Program-made: the position numbers and the translations under genes | The notes under the pieces: generated by a model | The model's input: the letters and a program-made list of their open reading frames with translations, nothing else | Told to the model about the DNA's origin: nothing | Database searches by the model: none | Shown here: in pieces, positions 8,647 to 16,828 of the stretch | Numbering within the stretch: position 1 is the stretch's first letter | Layout: each line of letters begins with the position of its first letter | DNA from: Streptomyces capitiformicae | GTDB lineage: Bacteria; Actinomycetota; Actinomycetes; Streptomycetales; Streptomycetaceae | Length of the DNA stretch: 64,000 nucleotides | Assembly (NCBI RefSeq): GCF_002214185.1 | Contig: NZ_CP022161.1 | Span: 8,067,486-8,131,485 of the forward strand | Reading direction: 5' to 3'

Positions 8647-9375
8647 ATGGCATCCACCGGAATGTCCGACTCCGCGCCCCTCGATCCCCGAACCGCCCTC
8701 GCCCTCCACCCCCTTGACCCGGCCGGCCGCGCCTGGCTCGACGAGGCCGAGGCCCGCGTCGCCGCCCGGTTCACCGCCGTAAGGGCCCTGTTCCCCGCGG
8801 TCCGACGGCACTGCGGTCGGGACCGTCTGGACGAGCACTGGACCGCCGACGAGGCGGCTCGCGCCGTTCTGCTCCTCGCGCTCCCCCTCGACGGCCCCCC
8901 GCTCGCGTCCGAACTGACAGGTCTCTTCCGCCATGGCGACCCGGCGGAACAGCGGGCCGTGCTGAGGGCACTGCCCTTCCTCGACGTGTCCGAGGAGGCC
9001 GCTCTCGGCTTCGTCCGCGAAGCCCTGCGGGGCAACGACAGCACCCTCATCGAGGCCGCCCTCGGACCGTACGGCGCCGCCCGGCTGCCCGAGGCCGAGT
9101 ACCGCCAGGCCGTCCTGAAGTGCGTCTTCTACGAGATAGCCCTCGACCGGATCGCCGGGCTCGACACCCGCGCCGACGACGAACTGGCCCGAATGCTCGC
9201 CGACTTCGCCCACGAGCGGGTCGCCGCCGGACGGGACGTACCGCCGGACATCTGGCCCGTCGTCCGTGCCTTCCCCGCCCTCGCCACCCTCACCGAGAAG
9301 CTCGCCGCCGAGACCCGAGCCGCCACCCCCGACCGCCGCGAGGCAGCCGTACGCGCTCTGAAGGCGCTCCAGTAA
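8647..9375 (+). CDS. eboA: EboA domain protein
   Basis: A 242-residue, mostly helical protein matching the EboA family in my recognition: AGRAWLDEAEARVAARFTAV, WTADEAARAVLLLALP, FRHGDPAEQRAVLRALPFLD and CVFYEIALDRIAGLD...ELARMLADFAHERVAAGR. The second half resembles HEAT-like helical hairpins. EboA is required, with its partners, for export of a scytonemin precursor to the periplasm in Nostoc; its biochemical activity is not known. Soluble, no signal peptide. AGAGG precedes the ATG. It is followed 52 bases later by the TatD-like eboB. Confidence 0.85.
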   Translation: MASTGMSDSAPLDPRTALALHPLDPAGRAWLDEAEARVAARFTAVRALFPAVRRHCGRDRLDEHWTADEAARAVLLLALPLDGPPLASELTGLFRHGDPAEQRAVLRALPFLDVSEEAALGFVREALRGNDSTLIEAALGPYGAARLPEAEYRQAVLKCVFYEIALDRIAGLDTRADDELARMLADFAHERVAAGRDVPPDIWPVVRAFPALATLTEKLAAETRAATPDRREAAVRALKALQ

Positions 9376-9427
9376 GCCGCGCAATCCCCCAGCCAGAGCC
9401 GCAGTCCTCAAGAAAGAGAGCTGACCT

Positions 9428-10282
9428 GTGCGCATCTTCGACCCCCACATCCACATGACCTCCCGCACCACGGACGACTACGAGGCGATGCATGCGGCCG
9501 GGGTGCGCGCCGTCGTCGAACCCGCCTTCTGGATGGGGCAGCCCCGTACGTCGCCGGAGAGCTTCTACGACTACTTCGACGCGCTGCTGGGCTGGGAGCC
9601 CTACCGTGCGGCCCAGTTCGGCATCCAGCACTTCTGCACGATCGCGCTCAACCCCAAGGAGGCCAACGACCCGCGCTGCCGGCCGGTCCTTGACGAGCTG
9701 CCCCGCTACCTCGCCAAGGACAGGGTGGTAGCGGTCGGCGAGATCGGCTACGACTCCATGACATCGGAGGAGGACGAGGCGCTCGCGCTCCAGCTCCAAC
9801 TCGCCATGGAGCAGGGCCTGCCCGCCCTCGTGCACACCCCGCACCGCGACAAGGCCACCGGCACCCGCCGGACCCTGGACGTCGTACGGGAGTCCGGCAT
9901 CGCCCCCGAACTCGTCGTCCTCGACCACCTCAACGAGCTGACCGTCGGCATGGTCCTCGACAGCGGCTGCTGGGCCGGGTTCTCGATCTACCCGAAGACA
10001 AAGATGAGCGAGGACCGCATGGTCACCATCCTCCAGGAGCACGGCACCGAGCGCATGCTCGTGAACTCCGCCGCCGACTGGGGCCGTTCGGACCCGCTCA
10101 AGACCCGCAGGACCGCCGACGCGATGCTCGCCGCCGGGTTCGACAACGGTGCCGTGGACCGGGTGCTGTGGCGGAACCCGGTCGACTTCTACGGGCAGAG
10201 CGGCCGACTGGACCTCGACGAGCCCAAGCCGGACGAGGAGTCTTCCTTCGAGGGCAACTCCATCCGGCGCGGCGGAGCGTGA
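9428..10282 (+). CDS. eboB: TatD-family metal-dependent hydrolase (EboB-like)
   Basis: A 284-residue amidohydrolase-superfamily protein. Metal ligands expected of TatD proteins are visible: FDPHIHMTSR (HxH) at residues 4-13, AVGEIGYDSM (Glu), LVHTPHRDKA, VVLDHLNELT and MLVNSAADWG (Asp). The ebo version of TatD is specific to this cluster. A GTG start follows AAAGAGAG; MRIFDPHIHM matches the usual N-terminus. Ten bases separate it from eboE, so it is co-transcribed. Confidence 0.87.
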   Translation: MRIFDPHIHMTSRTTDDYEAMHAAGVRAVVEPAFWMGQPRTSPESFYDYFDALLGWEPYRAAQFGIQHFCTIALNPKEANDPRCRPVLDELPRYLAKDRVVAVGEIGYDSMTSEEDEALALQLQLAMEQGLPALVHTPHRDKATGTRRTLDVVRESGIAPELVVLDHLNELTVGMVLDSGCWAGFSIYPKTKMSEDRMVTILQEHGTERMLVNSAADWGRSDPLKTRRTADAMLAAGFDNGAVDRVLWRNPVDFYGQSGRLDLDEPKPDEESSFEGNSIRRGGA

Positions 10283-10292
10283 GGGGACGGTC

Positions 10293-11474
10293 ATGCGATT
10301 CCGGCACCCGGACGGCACCGCCGTCCACTTAGGCTACTGCAGCAACGTCCATCAGGCGGAGGACCTGGAGGGCGTCATCGCCCAGCTCGCCGGCTACGCC
10401 GAGCCCGTGCGGGAGCACCTGGGCGTCGACCGGCTGGGCATCGGACTCTGGCTCGCCCGTGGCGTGGTCACACAGCTGGTCGGTCAACCGGTCGGTCAAC
10501 TGGTCGATAAGACAGCCGAGTTGAAGCGCCTCAAGGCAGAACTCGCGGCGCGCGGTCTGGAGACGGTCACCTTCAACGCCTTCCCGTACGCCGGTTTCCA
10601 CCGCGAGGTGGTCAAGAAGGACGTGTACCTGCCCGACTGGGCGGACGAGGCACGGCTGCGCCACACCCTCGACTGCGCCCGCGTCCTCGCCGAACTCCTC
10701 CCGGACGACGCCGAGCGGGGCAGCATCTCCACCCTCCCCCTGGCCTGGCGCACCCCCTGGCCCTCGGACCGCGCCGAGACCGCCCGCCGGGCCCTGGACC
10801 GGCTCACCGCAGGGCTCGCCGAGATCGAGTCGGACACCGGCCGCCGTATCCGCGTCGCCTTCGAACCGGAACCCGGCTGCGTCGTGGAGACCACCGCCCA
10901 GGCGGTACGGGAACTGCGCGGCCTCGACCCCGACCGACTCGGTGTGTGCCTGGACGCCTGCCATCTCGCCGTCCAGTTCGAGGACCCCGGCGCCGCCCTG
11001 GGCCGTCTGGCGGACGCCGGGCTGCCCGTCGTCAAGCTCCAGGCGTCCTGCGCGATCGAGGCCCCGGACCCGGCCGACCCGGCGACCCGCGTGGCCCTGG
11101 GCCGATTCGTCGAGCCCCGCTTCCTGCACCAGACGCGCACCTCGACAGCGGCCGGAGTACGCGGAGTCGACGACCTCCCGGACGCGCTGGACGACGGTCT
11201 GCCCACCGACACCGGCCCCTGGCGCGTCCACTTCCACGCCCCGCTGCACGCCGACCCCGAACCACCGCTGCACACGACCGCCGACCAACTGAGCGGTGTC
11301 CTCGCCGGGCTGCTCGGCGGAGCCTCGGCCGACTGCGACCACATCGAGGTCGAGACCTACACATGGTCCGTCCTCCCCGAGCCCCCCGCCGACCTGGCCG
11401 GCGGCATCGCCGCCGAACTCGCCTGGGCACGCGACCGGTTGACCGGCCTCGGCCTCAAGGAGGAACACCGGTGA
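10293..11474 (+). CDS. eboE: EboE-type metabolite traffic protein (TIM barrel)
   Basis: A 393-residue xylose-isomerase-like TIM barrel of the EboE type: YCSNVHQAEDLEGVIAQL near the start, LETVTFNAFPYAGFH, VAFEPEPGCVVETTAQAV, LGVCLDACHLAVQFEDP, VVKLQASCAIE and YTWSVLP near the end. It is longer than standard sugar isomerases (about 280 residues). The start ATG is preceded by GAGGGGA and lies 10 bases after eboB. The stop codon overlaps the first GTG of a 12-codon reading frame created by a 35-base duplication. Confidence 0.85.
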   Translation: MRFRHPDGTAVHLGYCSNVHQAEDLEGVIAQLAGYAEPVREHLGVDRLGIGLWLARGVVTQLVGQPVGQLVDKTAELKRLKAELAARGLETVTFNAFPYAGFHREVVKKDVYLPDWADEARLRHTLDCARVLAELLPDDAERGSISTLPLAWRTPWPSDRAETARRALDRLTAGLAEIESDTGRRIRVAFEPEPGCVVETTAQAVRELRGLDPDRLGVCLDACHLAVQFEDPGAALGRLADAGLPVVKLQASCAIEAPDPADPATRVALGRFVEPRFLHQTRTSTAAGVRGVDDLPDALDDGLPTDTGPWRVHFHAPLHADPEPPLHTTADQLSGVLAGLLGGASADCDHIEVETYTWSVLPEPPADLAGGIAAELAWARDRLTGLGLKEEHR

Positions 11475-11518
11475 ATACCCGATCCGGCCTCAAGGAGGAC
11501 CACCAGTGAGCACCCGAC
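11451..11518 (+). repeat. 35-bp tandem duplication of a ribosome site and start codon
   Basis: The segment GGCCTCAAGGAGGA...GTGA followed by ACCCGA occurs twice at a 35-base period (11451-11483 and 11486-11518). Both copies hold an AAGGAGG ribosome site and a GTG start, so the initiation region of eboF has been duplicated at the eboE-eboF junction. Confidence 0.92.
11471..11509 (+). CDS. 12-codon micro-ORF coupling eboE to eboF
   Basis: A GTG with a strong AAGGAGG site opens a frame encoding MNTRSGLKEDHQ. Its start overlaps the eboE stop (GTGA) and its stop overlaps the eboF start (GTGA). It is therefore linked by translational coupling on both sides. It arose from the 35-base duplication. 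Whether the peptide matters or only ribosome transit matters is unknown; translation itself is inference. Confidence 0.5.
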   Translation: MNTRSGLKEDHQ

Positions 11519-12984
11519 CCAACCGGCTCGTCGTCCTCGACGTGGTCGGCCTCACCCCCAAACTGCTGAAACACATGCCCGCCGTGGCCGCCCTCGGCGA
11601 CCGCGGCTTCCAGGCCCGGCTCGACCCCGTACTGCCCGCTGTGACCTGCACGGTCCAGTCCACGTTCCTCACGGGCGAACCGCCCTCCGGGCACGGCGCG
11701 GTGGCCAACGGCTGGTACTTCCGGGACCTCGGCGAAGTGCTGCTGTGGCGCCAGCACAACGCGCTTGTGGACGGCGAGAAGATCTGGGAGACGGCGCGCA
11801 GGTCCACCCCCGACTACAAGGTCGCCAACATCTGCTGGTGGTACGCGATGGGCGCGGACGTCGACCTCACCGTCACCCCACGCCCGGTCTACTACTCCGA
11901 CGGCCGCAAGGAACCCGACTGCTACACCTGGCCGCCGTCCCTCCACGACGAACTCACCGACCGGCTGGGCCCGTTCCCCCTGTTCACCTACTGGGGCCCC
12001 AACGCGGGCATGCCCTCCACTCAGTGGATCCTCGGCGCCGCCCGCCAGGTCTTCGACGAGCACCACCCCGACCTCACCCTCGTCTACCTCCCCCAACTCG
12101 ACTACGAGCCCCAGCGATCCGGCCCCGACTCACCGGCCACGATCAGCGCCGCCCGCCAACTCGACGACGCCCTGCGCCCGTTGATCGCCCACTTCCTGAG
12201 CGAGGGCGCCACGGTGGTGGCGCTCAGCGAGTACGGCATCACGCCCGTCTCCCGCCCGGTCGACATCAACCGTGCCCTGCGCCGTGCCGGACTGCTCGAC
12301 GTGTACGTCCAGGACGGCATGGAGTACCTCGACCCGTGGACCTCGCGGGCATTCGCCGTGGCCGACCACCAGATCGCCCATGTCTACGTAAGGGACCCGG
12401 CCGACACGGAGGCGGTCGCCAAGATCGTGGCCGAACTCGGCGGTGTGGAGCGGGTGTTGGACGCCCAGGGCAAAGCGGCCCACGGTCTGGACCACGAACG
12501 CTCCGGCGAGCTGGTCGCGATCGCCGACCCCGACGCCTGGTTCACGTACTACTACTGGCTGGACGACGAGCGCGCCCCCGACTTCGCCCGCCAGGTCGAG
12601 ATCCACCGCAAGCCCGGCTACGACCCCGCCGAGCTGCTGTACGACGAGACCGTCCCCGCGGTGAAACTGCGCGCGATCGGCCAAGTGGCCCGCAAGAAGC
12701 TCGGGTTCCGCTACCGCATCAGCACCGTTCCGCTGGACCCCTCCGGCGTCAGCGGCAGCCACGGCCGACTGCCCGACCACCCGGACGACGGCCCCGTGCT
12801 GCTGTGCTCCGCACCGGAGCAGGCCCGCGAGGCGTACGCGGCCACCGAGATCAAGGCGCTGCTGCTGGGGCTGGCCGGGCTGGAGGCGGAGGGCGCCGAG
12901 GCCGACGCCTCCAAGAACGACGCCTCCAAGAACGACGCCTCCAAGAACGACGCCTCCGAGGACGAAGGGCGGCTGCCCGCATGA
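11506..12984 (+). CDS. eboF: Nucleotide pyrophosphatase/alkaline phosphatase superfamily protein (EboF-like)
   Basis: A 492-residue NPP-type alkaline phosphatase superfamily enzyme. Seen: LVVLDVVGLTPKLL (first metal aspartate), VTCTVQSTFLTGEPPSGHG (Thr nucleophile region), VYLPQLDYEPQ, VVALSEYGIT, and ADHQIAHVYVRD. The family hydrolyses phosphodiester bonds. No signal peptide is visible. The C-terminus ends in a lysine/aspartate-rich tail made by a 15-base tandem repeat (DASKN units). GTG start with AAGGAGG. The stop overlaps the P450 start as ATGA. Confidence 0.86.
   Translation: MSTRPNRLVVLDVVGLTPKLLKHMPAVAALGDRGFQARLDPVLPAVTCTVQSTFLTGEPPSGHGAVANGWYFRDLGEVLLWRQHNALVDGEKIWETARRSTPDYKVANICWWYAMGADVDLTVTPRPVYYSDGRKEPDCYTWPPSLHDELTDRLGPFPLFTYWGPNAGMPSTQWILGAARQVFDEHHPDLTLVYLPQLDYEPQRSGPDSPATISAARQLDDALRPLIAHFLSEGATVVALSEYGITPVSRPVDINRALRRAGLLDVYVQDGMEYLDPWTSRAFAVADHQIAHVYVRDPADTEAVAKIVAELGGVERVLDAQGKAAHGLDHERSGELVAIADPDAWFTYYYWLDDERAPDFARQVEIHRKPGYDPAELLYDETVPAVKLRAIGQVARKKLGFRYRISTVPLDPSGVSGSHGRLPDHPDDGPVLLCSAPEQAREAYAATEIKALLLGLAGLEAEGAEADASKNDASKNDASKNDASEDEGRLPA
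12904..12963 (+). repeat. 15-bp in-frame tandem repeat, four copies
   Basis: GACGCCTCCAAGAAC occurs three times exactly plus a fourth changed copy, adding DASKN repeats to the C-terminus of EboF. It is in frame, so it changes only the tail length. Confidence 0.92.
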
Positions 12985-14192
12985 CGACCCACCCGGCCCA
13001 CCGGGCCGACCCGAGCCACCCCTCCCTCCCGGCCGAGCGCCCGTTGCTGGACCCGGCTCCCGAGTACGCCAAGTGGCGTGCGGAGGAGCCGGTCCGGCGG
13101 GTGACGATCTGGGGTGACAACAGCCCCTGGCTGGTCACGCGGCACGAGGACGCCCGCGCGGTCCTCGCCGACCCGCGTTTCAGCGCCGACGCGACTCTGG
13201 AAGGCTTCCCGGGATTCGGGCCGCAGGCGCCGCCGCGCGCCCCCGGCCAGTTCTTCATGATGGACCCGCCCGACCACACACGACTGCGCCGTGTCCTGAT
13301 CCCCGACTTCACCTTCCGCCGTATCGAGCAACTGCGGCCGGCGATCGCCCGCATCTGCGGTGAACTGCTCGACGCGATGACGGCGGACGGCGCCACGACG
13401 GCCGACCTGGTGGAGGCGTACGCCCTGCCGCTGCCCTCACTCGTGATCTGCGAACTACTCGGGGTGCCGTACGAGGACCACGACTTCTTCCAGCGGCAGG
13501 CGAAGGCGATCAGTAGTCTCGCCGCCGGACCGGACGAGCGGCTCGCCGCCCGCAAGGCCCTCCACACCTACCTGGGCGAACTGCTCGCCCTGCGCACCCG
13601 GGAGCCCGCCGACGATCTCGTCTCCCGGCTCGCGCGCGACCGGGTGGCGACCGGCGAGGTGACGACGGCCGAAGCCGTCGGACTCGCCGCGTTGCTGCTG
13701 GTGGCGGGCCACGAGACGACTGCCAACATGTTCTCGCTCTCCGTCGTGGCCCTGCTGCGCAACCCCGACCAGCTCGCCGTGCTCCGCGCGGAGCCCGCCC
13801 TGTGGCCGGACGCGGTAGAGGAGCTGCTGCGCCATATCACCCTGGCCCACACGGGGCTGCGGCGGATCGCCACCGAGGACGTGGAGGTCGGGGGCGTCCG
13901 CATCCGCGCCGGGGACGGCGTGGTCGTGGCGGTGGACGCCGCCAACCGCGACCCGGCCGTCTTCTCCGACGCGGACGCGCTGGACGTCCGTCGCGACACC
14001 ACCGGGCATCTGGCATTCGGCCACGGCCTCCACCAGTGCATCGGCCAGTCCCTTGCCCGCGCCGAACTGCAGATCGGCCTGCCCGCCCTCTTCGAACGGC
14101 TCCCTGAACTGCACCTGACCGACCGGCCGGAGGATTTCGCACTCACCGCGAGCATGTTCCACGGGATGCGGGCGCTGCCGGTCGGCTGGTAG
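12981..14192 (+). CDS. Cytochrome P450
   Basis: A 403-residue soluble bacterial P450. Signatures: MMDPPDHTRLRRVL (C-helix area), LLVAGHETTANMF (I-helix oxygen-binding motif), EELLRH (ExxR of the K-helix), and FGHGLHQCIGQSLARAELQ (haem loop with the proximal cysteine). It begins at an ATG overlapping the eboF stop and so is the last gene of the ebo-like operon. P450s are not part of the classical ebo set; here it may act on the metabolite handled by the cluster. No ferredoxin is nearby. Confidence 0.93.
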   Translation: MTTHPAHRADPSHPSLPAERPLLDPAPEYAKWRAEEPVRRVTIWGDNSPWLVTRHEDARAVLADPRFSADATLEGFPGFGPQAPPRAPGQFFMMDPPDHTRLRRVLIPDFTFRRIEQLRPAIARICGELLDAMTADGATTADLVEAYALPLPSLVICELLGVPYEDHDFFQRQAKAISSLAAGPDERLAARKALHTYLGELLALRTREPADDLVSRLARDRVATGEVTTAEAVGLAALLLVAGHETTANMFSLSVVALLRNPDQLAVLRAEPALWPDAVEELLRHITLAHTGLRRIATEDVEVGGVRIRAGDGVVVAVDAANRDPAVFSDADALDVRRDTTGHLAFGHGLHQCIGQSLARAELQIGLPALFERLPELHLTDRPEDFALTASMFHGMRALPVGW

Positions 14193-14253
14193 GCGCGGGG
14201 TAGCCCGTTATTTCGACGGCTCGCAGGGCCCGGTGGCTGATATAGAGGCGGAC

Positions 14254-14763
14254 ATGACCACGATCACCCTCGTCCGGGGCGACATCACCGAGCAGTCCGT
14301 CGACGCCATCGTCAACGCCGCGAACTCCTCCCTCCTCGGCGGGGGAGGAGTGGACGGCGCCATCCACCGGCGCGGCGGCCCCGCCATCCTCGCCGACTGC
14401 CGCAAGCTCCGCGCCTCCCACTACGGCAAGGGCCTCCCCACCGGCCAGGCCGTCGCCACGACAGCAGGCGAACTCGACGCCCGCTGGGTGATCCACACCG
14501 TGGGCCCGGTCCACAGCCAGAGCCTCGACCGATCCGCGCTCCTCGCCTCCTGCTACCGCGAATCCCTCCGCGTGGCCGACGAGTTGGGCGCCCGCACGAT
14601 CGCCTTCCCCGCCATCTCCGCCGGCATCTACGGCTGGCCCATGGACGACGCCGCCCGCATCGCCATGGAGACGGTGCGAGCCACGGAAACGAAGGTCGAG
14701 GAGGTCAGATTCGTCCTCTTCGACGAGCGGGCGTACGAGACGTTCGCCGCGCAGCTCCGTTGA
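14254..14763 (+). CDS. Macro-domain ADP-ribosyl hydrolase (O-acetyl-ADP-ribose deacetylase)
   Basis: A 169-residue MacroD-type protein: GDITEQSVDAIVNAANSSLL, GGGGVDGAIHRRGG (catalytic loop) and AFPAISAGIYGWPMDDAA (second ligand loop). It removes ADP-ribose from proteins or deacetylates O-acetyl-ADP-ribose. The start ATG follows GAGGCGG. The last 150 bases or so, and some bases after the stop, have a degenerate second copy at 24351-24509. Confidence 0.92.
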   Translation: MTTITLVRGDITEQSVDAIVNAANSSLLGGGGVDGAIHRRGGPAILADCRKLRASHYGKGLPTGQAVATTAGELDARWVIHTVGPVHSQSLDRSALLASCYRESLRVADELGARTIAFPAISAGIYGWPMDDAARIAMETVRATETKVEEVRFVLFDERAYETFAAQLR

Positions 14764-15123
14764 GGGAACAGTGGTTCAGTTCCCCGGGTCTCGCCTGGGC
14801 CCCCCGTGAGCCGGGTTCGGCCGACTCCCGGTCTGCCGTGCGCAGGCGCCGGCGGCGGAGCGCCACGCCCCCGATCAGCAGGGGCGGCGAGGAGGAGAGC
14901 AAGGACTGCGGGGCCGGTTGCGTCCAGGGCGTCGGCGAGGGTGCGTTGGATCGTGCCGGCGGTGCTCGGTCGGCATCAGCCGGTGCAGCAGCTCGGCCGG
15001 CCACTCGGCGTCGTGGGCCATATCGCGGGACTGCGCCTGCTCGGCGGTGGACAAGTGGCCCTCGTTGAACAGCAGGTGGATCAGGACGTCCGGAGGGGCA
15101 CGGTGTACCGGGTGCCACACACG
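14764..15123. other. Intergenic stretch without a recognisable gene
   Basis: About 360 bases between convergent genes. On the minus strand a frame contains NEGHLSTAEQAQSRDMAH and AEWPAELLHRLMP, which looks like a coding remnant but matches no family I know. No clear hairpin terminator was found. Confidence 0.4.
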
Positions 15124-16326
15124 TCAGCCGGTGCCGATTCTGGCGTGGTCGACACGCTCGTTGATCCGTATGGCCAGGTAGACGGCGTGCACTGCAAGTG
15201 TGCGTTCGACTTCGTCGATGATCGGGGCAAAGAACTGCTGCCGGTGGTCGGCATCGCTCATCGAGGTGACGGTGAAGTACATGCTGCCGAACGCGGCGAA
15301 GAGCGTGGCGTTACGCAGAAGGGCGACCGGAACCCCGGGCAACAGGGTTGACTGCACGGGCACTGCGCCGATCCACTGTTCCGCTGTCTCGGGTGTGACC
15401 ATGATCAGGCCGAGGACGATGAAGAACGAGAACAGTGCCACCCCGACCACTATCGCCTGCACGAGTTGGCGGGTGGCGAGCATCAGCAGCAGGTTGCGGG
15501 ACTGGCGTCCGTTCAGCGGCACCGGGTCGAGGGAACCGTGGGGTATCAGCTCGTCTATGGGCACACTGGCCAAGGGCGTGCCCTGGCATGCCTTCGACAG
15601 CACGGGCAGGCTGAGGTCCTGCTCGACCCGCCCGATCTCGTCGCGCAGGCGGACGGCCGCGGCGAGTACGGTGACTCCCACGAACAGCGCGATGACAAAG
15701 GCGAGCCGCGACCATGTGAGTCTGTTCATGGCCTGCCACAACTCGCCGGTGAAGAACAGGAAGAGCGTGACGAGCAGCATGGGCGGCAAGGCCCGGCCCA
15801 ACAGATGCATGCTGTTGCGCAGGTCGTAGACCGAGTGCCGGATCGCCCGGCGCATCAATGCGCCGAAGCCGTATGTGGTTGCCAAGAACGTGGCGCCGAA
15901 GACCGTGGCGAAGAAGAGGGCGAATCCCAGAAGACCGAGACCGTTCCCTCCGGGCGGCGTGATGGTGTCATCGAGGGCGAGCTGCAAAAGGGGGACGGCG
16001 ACGGGCATCGCAGCATATGTGGCGAGGATCGCGACAGTGACGGTGTGCGAGAAGCGGGGCAGCCGTCGGACGAACACTCTGATCGCGGCCCATGCCGCCA
16101 GCGTCGCCGCAAGTACCGCGCCGAGCAGCATTCGGCCCTGCGAGCCCGCGGCTTTCAGCGGTAGTAGCCAGGCGAGGCTCGCGACGGTCACAAGGGACAG
16201 CGTCGGCAGCATGCGAGGGAGGACGTCCCTCGTGAAGCTGTACCCCTCGATCATGGTGGGCGTACCTGTTCGGATGAACCAACGCTCGGTCCGGCGCAGG
16301 ACGACAGGTGAGGCGGTGAAATGCAC
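15124..16326 (-). CDS. Polytopic membrane protein of unknown function
   Basis: About 400 residues with roughly eight hydrophobic segments, including LPTLSLVTVASLAWLLPL, MLLGAVLAATLAAWAAI, LGFALFFATVFGATFLATTYGF and AIVVGVALFSFFIVLGLIMV, separated by one soluble stretch (DEIGRVEQDLSLPVLSKA) and ending in IRINERVDHARIGTG. No known domain is recognised. The GTG start used here gives MHFTASPVVLRRTERWF; an internal ATG (MIEGYSFTRDV) is an alternative. It stands alone, convergent with the macro-domain gene. Confidence 0.72.
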   Translation of the reverse strand: MHFTASPVVLRRTERWFIRTGTPTMIEGYSFTRDVLPRMLPTLSLVTVASLAWLLPLKAAGSQGRMLLGAVLAATLAAWAAIRVFVRRLPRFSHTVTVAILATYAAMPVAVPLLQLALDDTITPPGGNGLGLLGFALFFATVFGATFLATTYGFGALMRRAIRHSVYDLRNSMHLLGRALPPMLLVTLFLFFTGELWQAMNRLTWSRLAFVIALFVGVTVLAAAVRLRDEIGRVEQDLSLPVLSKACQGTPLASVPIDELIPHGSLDPVPLNGRQSRNLLLMLATRQLVQAIVVGVALFSFFIVLGLIMVTPETAEQWIGAVPVQSTLLPGVPVALLRNATLFAAFGSMYFTVTSMSDADHRQQFFAPIIDEVERTLAVHAVYLAIRINERVDHARIGTG

Positions 16327-16828
16327 CCGGTCATCATGCCTCGTGCCAGCACCGACCGAGCGCATGGGAACGGACCAAGACTCAGGAGCGCAGGCAGTCC
16401 AGGCGGCCGTCGTGGTGACTTGGATGAGGGCTGGGGCAGGAGGGGGGGCGGATGCGGTCCATTTGCGCCACGGCACGCTCGGCCTGCTCATGCCCGGCGC
16501 CGTGCTGTGCCGGCCTCTGTGAGCCGTTGGCGGACGGGCCCTGGCTGCGCTGGATCGCAGGGGAAGGCAGACGACGGGGATGCACGTGCCTGCCCCTGCG
16601 GCAGTGCCCGCACGCGGGGACAGTGCAGGCACGACGGACGTAGACGACCGGCCCTACGCTGTCAGCGCACCGGACCCCGCAGGCGTCACCGCCCGCCTCG
16701 CGGGCAGGCCGGGCCGACCTGTCCCGGTCGCGTGGCGGTCTGCTTGTTCTCGTGTTTCGGCCCGGCATGCTGGAGTGGTCGGGCTGGCCTAAAGTGTGCG
16801 TTTTGACGGACCAGGTGTGGGGGTGGGT
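16327..16828. other. Intergenic stretch without a recognisable gene
   Basis: About 500 bases between the divergent membrane-protein and kinase genes. Frames through it are arginine/proline-rich and lack family similarity. It presumably holds the promoters of both neighbours; I see no clear operator. Confidence 0.4.
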
